From Psilocybe azurescens (Eukaryota; Basidiomycota; Agaricomycetes; Agaricales; Agrocybaceae), in NCBI GenBank assembly GCA_023853785.1, contig JAJIRX010000010.1, forward strand, positions 1-17,591: a stretch of 17,591 bases of DNA. The letters run 5' to 3'. Shown one piece after another: positions 10,351 to 17,591 of this stretch (the first letter of the stretch is position 1; each line of letters begins with the position of its first letter). The translations under genes and the position numbers were made by a program. The notes under the pieces were generated by a model that made no database searches, had not been told where the DNA came from, and saw only the letters and a list, made by a program, of their open reading frames with translations.

Positions 10351-10689
10351 TGTGACGATCCGGTACTTTCTCACAATCCTTTTATCTATTATTTTCTTTA
10401 TCTTATCTTTCTGACTTCGACTCCATATCCATTCCGTCGATATACCTTTTGACCCTATGTTTTACACACTTACCCCTTGATTATAACTACTCCCTTTGGA
10501 CTCTATAGATTAGTTCTAGAACGTTATCCTACAGTATAAATACAGGCCCTGTTGTAGCTACAGATCCCCCAGTGAACACAGAACACTTATACCTGTCTTT
10601 CTTGTCTCTGAGCTTCACTCTACCACCTTTCCGTGTGACCGAACGACCTAACCGAAACTATACCAGTCACGGTTATCACTTCCGTCACA
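10351..10689 (+). repeat. 5' long terminal repeat, 339 bp
   Basis: It begins TGTGACGATCC and ends TTCCGTCACA, giving a perfect 7-bp terminal inverted repeat (TGTGACG/CGTCACA) with the canonical TG...CA ends. A TATAAATA box is at 10535-10542, so U3 is about 210 bp and transcription should start near 10562-10570. The left boundary coincides with the break in the transposase frame. No second LTR copy is in the window, so the boundaries rest on the terminal repeat and this break. Confidence 0.75.
10535..10542 (+). promoter_or_regulatory. LTR TATA box
   Basis: TATAAATA lies inside the LTR, about 30 bp before the inferred transcript start and 317 bp before the gag ATG. It is the only strong TATA match in the LTR. 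Confidence 0.6.
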
Positions 10690-10851
10690 TATTTTTGACA
10701 GTAAAAACCTCTATCTCGAAAACCTCTCCCCCGCCGTCTCGACGTTTGGAACCCTTAGGTCTGATCAACCTAAGCCACCCACTTCAAGACAGTATTACCC
10801 AACCCCTACAACCCCGTAAGCAATTTATTTAAAATTGTTTCACTAATTATT
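10690..10851 (+). other. Retrotransposon leader between LTR and gag
   Basis: This 162-bp leader should start with the primer-binding site. The bases right after the LTR (TATTTTTGACAGTAAAAACC) do not start with the TGG expected for a tRNA 3' CCA end, and they are not complementary to the inferred 5' end of the transcript. The priming mode is therefore unresolved. An 86-codon frame (10572-10832) runs from R through this leader and ends 19 bases before the gag ATG. Confidence 0.5.
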
Positions 10852-12993
10852 ATGACTACTAGATATAACCTCCGTTCCCAATCCGGCGCTGTTGATACTG
10901 GTGATCAACTGCCGGAACCCACTGTCTATCCGAATCCCGATTCGGTCGCTGCCGACGTACACACTCCTAGACGCACCTATAGTGCCGTCGTGTCGTCGAG
11001 ACCCCCTTCTCCTTCTAACAGTGAAGAGAAGGAGGCTACTTCCCGCCTCCTGATTACCAGATGATGGCTATGCATGGGGATAGCTCTATTCGCGATGACA
11101 ACCCCTTTGTAGTAGATAAAATACAAAGAGATATTTCTATCACATCCGAAAGCTCAGATGAAAATGATGAAAGTGGTCCATGGACTACTGTTAAGAGCAA
11201 GCGCTCTAAGAAACTCGAGTCGGCTATGCGCCGTAAAATTTCTATTGAAAATTTAACTAAGAAATCTAATAAACGCGCCCTGGAGCGCTCCCCGGAAATA
11301 GATTCGGTCATTAAAGAGGCCGAAAATTCTCTAACTAGAGAAGAAAAAGAGCGGATCAACCGCCGAAATAAGAAGGTTCGCCGTGAGCGTTCCCATTCGC
11401 TCGGTGAAGGCACCTCTAAGAACAAAGGCAAGGCCATTGACCTCAGGGAATGGGGAAATGTTATTATCCCTGAGGCTGAATTAAATCCTAAAATACAGAA
11501 AAGGGCAATTAAGGAGGCTAAGAAAGCCAACAAATCAGCCCTAAAAATAAAACTACAATACCTATTGTTAGCGAAGGTATATCTGCCGCACCTGGTATTC
11601 GGTTTGACCGAACAGCTGATCGTACACGTTTGAGAACGGGAGCATTACCAATCTCGGCACGACCTGTTGCTCATATTAACCCGAAATCATTCTTAGGCAC
11701 TGCATTAAAAGCGTGCAAAAACCTAGTAAGAAATCTAAGAAATATGACCCAGTACCCAGCAGTTCATCCAGCTCTACTGATCCCACATCGTCATCTTCAA
11801 GTACGTCTTCGGACTCTAATAATTCTTCGGGAAGTTCATCGTCAAGCTCACCGTCTGATGACCCCTCAAGCGAGTCCAGTGAAGCGTCCGAAGAACAACC
11901 GAAGAAATCGGACAAAAGAAGCGGCGCAAGCGCAGCCGCAAGTCTAATAAACCATCTGGTGGCGGGAAAGCGTTCAAACCTACAATTTATGATGGCCGAG
12001 CTGACCCTCGCTCCTATCATAGATTTGTAAAAGAAAGTAGAGCTTACCTAGAGGACAGTGGATTTAAGAAGAAAAGAAGAATCCTAGCACTGTCTTATTT
12101 CATGGAAGGAAAGGCTTATGACTATTACCTTCAGAAAGCAGCTACTCAGGAAGAAACAATGTCCATGTCTGCATTCTATGAGGGATTATTTAATTACTGC
12201 TTCCCAATTGATTATAGACAAAAGATCAGAAGGAAATTTGAAAATGCGACACAAGGCAGTCGCAAAGTCAGTGAATATATTTATTATCTAGAAGAACAAT
12301 ATAATCTACTAGGGTCACTAACCGAAAGCGATCTTGTTAGTCGCTTTTGGAACGGAGCCGCTGATTACTTACAGCGCGGATTATGGCGAGACGGCTTGCA
12401 TCCGGACTCTTCCACATGGGAAGAAGTCGTAAGCCAAGCGCAGATCATAGAGATCTCCGAAAGTGTTGGCCGTCCCAACAGAGACCGTCAATCGTCGTCA
12501 TCTCAGCATGATCGGAAAAATAATACGAATAAGCGCCGAGACAAGTCGAGATCGCGACAGGATGACAGGCCGAAATCTTATTCATCAAATAATAATAATA
12601 ATCATACTTACAGTTACCCAAGGGACAAAGGGAAATTTGTTAGAAGGGACTCGCCTCGTCCCAAGTTTGATAATAACAATAAAAATCGGCGAGAACATAA
12701 TACATTATCTGAGAAAGAAAAAGGCCGAAAGATTGGCATCCGGACGATGTTTCCGTTGTAACGAGCAGGGGCATCTTTCCCGAAATTGCCCGCAGGCTAG
12801 CTCCGTGAAACACAATGGGAATAAGCCACCAGGGATGTCTACGTTCAACTTAGAACCTGTACAAGAGGAGGATACGAAATCTGATATCTCCAGTGATTTT
12901 GTTGAGGTATTAGACAGTATGCCCTTGGGGGCAATTAGTTTTAATGACACAAATCCGCCATGGATTCATGAGATACGTTATTACCCTAGATGA
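10852..12993 (+). CDS. Gag polyprotein region (capsid and CCHC zinc knuckle), frame-broken
   Basis: The structural protein packages element RNA. It starts MTTRYNLRSQSGA at 10852, followed by a basic/acidic region containing GPWTTVKSKRSKK (about 11178-11216). A long Ser-rich tract (about 11764-11900) is immediately followed by a basic cluster KRRKRSRK (11919-11942), possibly a nuclear signal. The Retrotrans_gag-like capsid (YDGRADPRSYHRFVKES to WEEVVSQAQIIEI) spans about 11975-12455, then comes an Asn/Arg-rich linker. The CCHC knuckle CFRCNEQGHLSRNC is at 12748-12789. Frame changes are needed near 11058, 11545, 11710, 11916 and 12722 (an extra base). The last frame meets a TGA at 12991 but is open again on both sides, so this is either a gag stop or a mutation. 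Family assignment is firm. Confidence 0.85.
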
Positions 12994-14412
12994 TCTCTGG
13001 GTGACACGTACGCTATGAATGCAACGTACCTATTGAATACATTAGGTCCTTATCCAGGTGATGAACAATATCCGAGTGAATTACATATGCCGGATGGCCG
13101 TTTTACAATTATTAAATCGTGTACCATTCAGAACACGTACCATATTAAAGATGAACTTACAAATTTTAGAATAAACATATCTAAAAGTTACCTAGAGAAC
13201 TCAAGATTTGATCTTCGAGGATGGTACTCGAAACGGAGGGCGAAAGCCCTCCATATTGCACATCATAAAAGAAATTGGCAGCCATTTGGGCAGCCGTTCA
13301 CAGAAATACCTGCATACCTCCTTAGAGATGGGATTCAAACTAATTACCCTTCAATCAACCCTCTAACCGAGGGATGATGCACGATTCTCTATTTATCCGA
13401 TTGACAATACAAGTTTATACTGTATTGAAGATATGGATTTGGATTTAAGTACTTACATTCGAAAATCCCTCCTAGAGAATCCTCAGTTGGATCTAGTTCA
13501 GTGGTACTCCAAAAGATTAGAGCGTAATCAACTGTATAACAAAAACTACATTAAACATGCATTAACGATCTATCAATCAGACACGGACACGAATAATAAC
13601 CACAACACGACAAATAAATATGAATTGCAAAATCACAATCTATGCAAATTCACCATGCCACAACCAATAGACCCATACGCTGTCCAGTTGCATAACATAT
13701 TGAACACCTGTGCACCGTATCCTGGGGATGACAAACGGCCATGGATAAAAGAGAATCTCGCTTTGACATAAAAGGGAAGCGATGATCGGTACATAATTTA
13801 TGACAAAAAGCGATGGATAGAATCCTATCTACATGTAACCCGATTGCGATATGACATGTTCTCAGTAGGACATTGGTATGCTATGCAGTGCGCCATCGAT
13901 AGCGATGAAATAGCACCGTGTGAAGTCGCCAATGAATGGCTAAAGACACGGCCGATTCATGAAACTATAATCGGGACTCCATTGGAAAATTATGCGGAAT
14001 CAGTATTGAATCACCACGCACCTTTCGCAGATGAAACACATCGTGCCCCTAGTCAAAGGATCTCGATTCCAAATAGAAAGGGGAATGGAAAACCCTAAAA
14101 TATTGGAAATACGAGATCAATCCCAACAAATTGAAGTACATTTACGAGGAACATACCTAGAAAATCCGGATTTTAATCTGGGACAATGGTATGAATATCA
14201 GATTGCCACATACAAGTTAGAACGACATGAAAATATAGAGACCTCGAGACTCAGAGAGTCTGAAATTCCAACATCAGAAGGAACCTGGACAAGATTAAAG
14301 GGTCTAGTAAGCCGTCTATTGCGATCCAGAAAGAAAAAAATAACTACCGGCGTTGACTACGATGTGGAAGAACTATCTCAAATAGAATACCTCTGCCTAT
14401 GCGGCGTGCAGG
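12994..14412 (+). CDS. Polyprotein segment with four degenerate ~90-125-residue repeats, function unknown
   Basis: Between the zinc knuckle and the protease, the frame-corrected sequence holds four related units. Each pairs a head (NTLGPYPGD, NTCAPYPGD and NHHAPFADE in units 1, 3 and 4; weaker in unit 2) with a body. The bodies are RF-x-I ... LEN-x(2)-FDL-x(2)-WYSKR in unit 1 (Trp at 13222), LENPQLDLVQWYSKR in unit 2 (13502), RYDMFSVGHWYAMQ in unit 3 (13874) and LENPDFNLGQWYEYQ in unit 4 (14187). Spacing between the Trp codons is 280, 372 and 313 bp. Frame changes lie near 13375 and 14090, and in-frame stops at 13769 (TAA) and 12991 (TGA). I know of related unnamed segments in agaricomycete Gag-Pol proteins but no assigned role. 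After unit 4 comes a basic stretch RLLRSRKKK, then YLCLCGVQVDRK leading to the protease. Confidence 0.65.
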
Positions 14413-14890
14413 TTGATAGAAAAGCATACGCTGGCTTTGCAGCGTAACGCGTCGGCTCTAAAAGATAAGCGCCGATACTTACCCAAACCGGTGATCGTGA
14501 AGATCAAAATCAACGATCAGCCGGTTCGTGCACTAATCGACTCCGGATCGCTGGGCGATTTTATGTCTACTACATTAGCTGATCAGCTAAAAGTAAAACA
14601 GGAAAAATTTGAACAGTCTATTACCTTGCAATTAGCAGTTCAGGGATCGCGATCTAAAGTCAATGCATCGACTACCGTCAAGTTTGAATACCAGAACATA
14701 AAAAGCGAACGTACCTTTGACATCGCTAACATCAATAATTACAATCTAATATTGGGGACGCCATTTCTGTACCAACATTCAGTGTGCATAGGACTGAACC
14801 CCGCTCGCGTTATCATTGGAAGTGATATTACACTACCTATGACGTTGGGAACAGATACCAAACCAATGTTACACGCAATATCGCCGGGAA
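14413..14890 (+). CDS. Retroviral-type aspartic protease domain of Pol
   Basis: This domain cleaves the polyprotein. LPKPVIVKIKINDQPVRALI leads to the catalytic DSG (Asp codon at 14539), followed by SLGDFMSTTLADQLKVK. The flap and substrate part is SITLQLAVQGSRSKVNAS, and ILGTPFL (about 14750-14770) is the usual hydrophobic-Gly motif near the fold's end. The start at 14413 is only the first Met after a frame change in GATAGAAAAG; translation should enter from upstream (VQVDRK). The domain is otherwise unbroken and continues in the same frame into the reverse transcriptase. Confidence 0.85.
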
Positions 14891-14967
14891 ATGACAACCT
14901 TGAAGCGGCACGAAAGGAACTGCGCCGATATGCGGAACCACTCTGTAAAGAGGTAGGTGAGACAGAG

Positions 14968-15900
14968 CTCCCTCCTCTCAGAACGATCAATCATACCATA
15001 CCATTAATAGACGAAACAAAGACGTACCCGTGGAGGCCGTCACGATGTCCAGAAGCATTTCGAGCACAATGGGCTGAAAAGCGAGACGCGTACCTAAAAT
15101 CGGGTCGGTGGAAAATCACCTCGTCAGGAAATACTGTACCAATGCTGCTGATTCCGAAGCCGCGCAAGGCTAACGAGCCGCCGGAACTACGAACAGTGTT
15201 TGATCTGCGGGAACGTAATAAGAATACGTATAAATTGACATCACCTTTACCCGACATTGAGGGAATCTTGAGGAGGGTATCTCGACATCGTTTCAAATCT
15301 GCTTTAGATGGAAAATCGGCGTATGAACAAATTAGGATCGAACCGTCCCATGTGAATCGAACCGGAGTAACAACTCCTGACGGAAATATGGTTAGTCTGG
15401 TGGTTCAGCAAGGGATTGTAATGCCCTGGCTACTTACCAGACCCTAATGAATCATTTATTTTCCCCATACATAGGTAGATTCATGGACGTATATCTAGAT
15501 GACATCCTGATCTATTCAAACACACTGGAAGAACATATAGAGCATGTTAAAATTATATTAGACATCCTGAAAAGAGAAAAACTATACCTCAGTAAAAGTA
15601 AACTGCGCTTCCTTGAGTCAGAATTGAAAGTTCTAGGACGCGTAATAGATGAGCATGGTATTAGGATGGATAACGACAAAGTAGACTTGGTTGCAGGATG
15701 GAAAGTCCCCACTAACTGAGACCTACTAAGAGGATTCCTAGGTGCAGTGGGGTACCTCGCAGATGATGTCCCAGGAGTTAGAATACCAATGGGAGTGCTA
15801 AGTTCACTCACCGGGGATACGGTTCCTTTCCGTTGGACGTTCACGGAACAACGAGCCTTTGAGGATGTAAAGCAGCTTGTAGAAGCCGCACGCGGACACC
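14968..15900 (+). CDS. Reverse transcriptase domain of Pol (frame-broken)
   Basis: It copies element RNA to DNA. It starts LPPLRTINHTIPLID and contains PMLLIPKP and RTVFDLRERNKNTYKL (fingers), FKSALDGKSAYEQIRI (the first catalytic Asp), then QQG followed by a shifted stretch. A downstream frame gives TYQTLMNHLFSPYIGRF, then the YLDD motif (15492-15503) with DVYLDDILIYSNTLEEH, and the thumb/connection LRFLESELKVLGRVI and LLRGFLGAVGYLADDVPG. Two one-base deletions at GGG and CCC (about 15415-15424) explain the break before the YLDD part. An in-frame TGA at 15717 replaces a position that reads Arg in the surrounding frame. Family members have all these blocks in one frame. Confidence 0.88.
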
Positions 15901-15922
15901 ATCGCGTCCCTATCAATTATTC

Positions 15923-16610
15923 ATGGAGGGCGCGCCGACTGTGTGGATGGTAACCGACGGCTGTGCAATGGGAATATCTGGCCTTGTAAGCCAAGGGATA
16001 GATTGGAAGACTGCCAAAATAGCAGCCTTCTATTCAGCGAAATTAAATTCAGCACAACAAAATTACCCTACTCACGAAATTGAGATGTATGCAGGCATAG
16101 AAACGATGCTCCGCCATCGCGACATCCTGCAAGGTGTTAAATTTAAATGGGTAACAGATCACAAAGGACTGATTCACTTACTGAATCAAAAGAATCTGTC
16201 CGGACGACAAGCACGATGGTTAGAAAAATATCATCATTCGACTTTGAAGTTCTGTACGTCCCAGGAAGTGAAAATGTGGTCGCAGATGCACTATCAAGAA
16301 TGTACTCAAATGACGCACCTGGAACAGTACGTGCACGAAGTAGAATACACATATTACGATATTGTAAACGATGATGTAAAGATCACAGAGGGCGTAATGC
16401 CTATTCTTGCAGGCATCGGAAGCACGCGCCGCATCTCGAAAAAAGAACCCCGCAAAAGAAGTGCCACCTGCCGAAACGGGCAGGCCAGAGACTTTGAAGG
16501 AGTTCGCCGCACGAATGAAAGGACGTTTCGTTCTCAAACCCCTGTAGAACGAAAGGAGGGCGAGACAACCGTCAAAAAATCAAAAACATTGCACAACGCA
16601 CCTTAGAAAA
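15923..16610 (+). CDS. RNase H domain and tether of Pol (frame-broken)
   Basis: It degrades the RNA strand of the hybrid. VWMVTDGCAMGISGLVSQG carries the first catalytic Asp (15956), AQQNYPTHEIEMYAGIETML the Glu, and KWVTDHKGLIHLLNQKNLSG the next Asp. RQARWLEK is followed, in a frame lacking one A near 16231, by FEVLYVPGSENVVADALSRM and YSNDAPGTVRARS. An extra A near 16340 returns to the first frame (YTYYDIVNDDVKITEG). A one-base deletion in the A6 run near 16442 then gives ETGRPETLKEFAARMKGRF. This last part is a tether between RNase H and integrase. Domain order and motifs are firm. Confidence 0.85.
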
Positions 16611-16739
16611 ACTAATGATCAGAATACCTCCATTGAAGAAACGGTCCGAGTCAAATTACCAGATCCAGTAATGACAAACATACCGGAAGAGAGATTTCAT
16701 CGGAACCATCAGAAATTGAGGGCATCGGAGAACGCCGAG

Positions 16740-17591
16740 ACGTGCCAAGTCTGTTGGACTTAGCATCTTCGACAGTTAATGCCATTGATATTTTAAAGGA
16801 GATACACAATCAATATACGTCTGATCCATTCTTCAGTCAAATCTTCAAGGAACCTAAGGAGTTCCAAAATTTTGAAGTAAATAATGGTCTGATATTCCTA
16901 AGAGAAAAGGAAATAGACTACTTTGCATCCCAAGAATCATTGTAAAAGGAAGAAGCATTAGAGAAATATAATATCTGAAGCACATTCCTACTGGCTCATC
17001 TAGGAACAGTCAGAACAGTAGACTACCTTAGAAATCAAGTATGGTGGAAAGATTTAGTCTCTGACACCAAAGCCTTTTGAAACATGTTCAACATGTAAAA
17101 GAAGTAAACCTAGCAATCAAAACCTTACAGATTATTAAACCCACTCCCAGTTCCTAGCTCCCCATGGGAATCTATTGGAATGGATTTTATCGGACCCTTA
17201 CCGGAATCAAAAATTGCGATGGTACCTTTGATTCAATTACTGTAATCATTTGCTTATTGACCGGAATGGTACACCTGGTACCTAGTAGGACGGACTACAC
17301 AGCGAGACAAGTCGCCGAACTTGTATTCGAGCATGTGTACAAGCTACATGGACTACCTCAAAATATCATCAGTGATAGGGATGTGTTGTTTACCAGCATT
17401 TTTGGACACACCTAAATAAATTAATTGGCACTCAACTTAAGATGTCAAGTGTGCCACCCTCAAACAGATGGCTCCACTGAGCGAGCTAATAGAACAATTA
17501 ATCAGATGCTTAGACAATGCGTCAATGACAAGCAAACTGACTGGGTACCTAAACTACCTGGTATTGAATTTGCAATTAATTCGGCGCGCTC
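16740..17591 (+). CDS. Integrase of Pol (frame-broken, truncated by window edge)
   Basis: It inserts the cDNA into the host genome. RDVPSLLDLASSTVNAIDIL and GLIFLREKEI come first. An HHCC zinc finger follows (His residues in EAHSLLAHLG near 16975-17005, Cys pair in C-x2-C-x2-CKRSK near 17080-17105). The catalytic core has WESIGMDFIGPLP (Asp at 17183), NIISDRDVLFTSIF (Asp at 17374) and HPQTDGSTERANR (Glu at 17479). The second Asp and the Glu are 35 residues apart once frame changes near 17404 and 17440 are allowed for, i.e. DD35E. Other frame changes lie near 16928, 16967, 17082 and 17205. The reading is open to 17591, so the C-terminal domain is outside the window. Confidence 0.85.

Larger units (their letters stand above)
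10351..17591 (+). mobile_element. Ty3/Gypsy LTR retrotransposon (5' LTR to integrase, right-truncated by window)
   Basis: The order is 5' LTR, leader, gag (capsid plus CCHC knuckle), a four-repeat region, aspartic protease (ALIDSG), reverse transcriptase (YLDD), RNase H (TDHKGL), and integrase (zinc finger, DD35E). RNase H before integrase with integrase last is the Ty3/Gypsy (Metaviridae) order. The vocabulary (LSGRQARWLEK, PGSENVVADALSR, HPQTDGSTERANR) fits agaricomycete members. All regions sit on one strand, with a frame change every few hundred bases and some in-frame stops, so the copy would be non-autonomous if the sequence is correct. The 3' end, a possible chromodomain, the polypurine tract and the 3' LTR are outside the window. 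It is inserted in a Tc1/mariner-like transposase gene. Confidence 0.9.

Noticed and set aside
10351..10414. Hydrophobic C-terminus of the 10154 frame as a membrane anchor
   Set aside because: It is LTR sequence read by chance after the insertion point.
10743..10756. TGGAACCCTTAGG as a tRNA primer-binding site
   Set aside because: It lies over 50 bp after the LTR end, whereas a primer site should be within a few bases.
11054..11533. 159-codon minus-strand frame
   Set aside because: Exact antisense of the charged N-terminal gag region; composition explains the open frame.
11676..12020. 114-codon minus-strand acidic frame
   Set aside because: Antisense of the Ser-rich gag tract.
1..17591. CRISPR arrays, rRNA or tRNA genes, bacterial-type operons
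   Set aside because: No regular spaced repeats and no tRNA or rRNA cores seen; intron-rich genes mark this as eukaryotic nuclear DNA.

Overview
The window looks like nuclear DNA of a mushroom-forming basidiomycete (Agaricomycetes). Host coding sequence is GC-rich and cut by many short introns (54-134 bp) with GT...AG ends and CTAAC/CTGAC-type branch sites. The closest protein families I recognise are fungal, and the retroelement at the right has the wording typical of agaricomycete Ty3 polyproteins. All identifications come from reading the sequence; no database was searched.

Layout. 1-1397 (minus): the 3' part of a multi-pass membrane protein of unknown function, running off the left edge. 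1398-2086: AT-rich divergent spacer with a strong hairpin. 2087-3350 (plus): BCP1/BCCIP-family protein, 5 exons. 4063-6756 (plus): mitochondrial proline dehydrogenase, 7 exons. 7081-9345 (minus): 14-helix type (DHA2) MFS drug/H+ antiporter, 11 exons, converging on proline dehydrogenase. 9346-9994: its upstream region. 9995-10350: the left end of a Tc1/mariner-like DNA transposon, cut short by a 339-bp LTR (10351-10689). 10690-17591: the internal region of a Ty3/Gypsy LTR retrotransposon (gag, a four-copy repeat region, aspartic protease, reverse transcriptase, RNase H, integrase), leaving the window inside the integrase. The 3' LTR is not present.

The host genes show no operon-like or pathway link; they are ordinary neighbours beside a nested transposon block. 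The most unusual property is that every protein-coding unit is interrupted by single-base frame changes, mostly one-base deletions in short homopolymers, while splice sites and motifs stay intact. This suggests sequencing or assembly error more than true gene death, although a few in-frame stop codons are not explained that way.

The best candidate for something little described is the stretch at about 13020-14210. It sits between the Gag zinc knuckle and the protease and encodes four diverged tandem copies of a domain of about 90-125 residues of unknown role.
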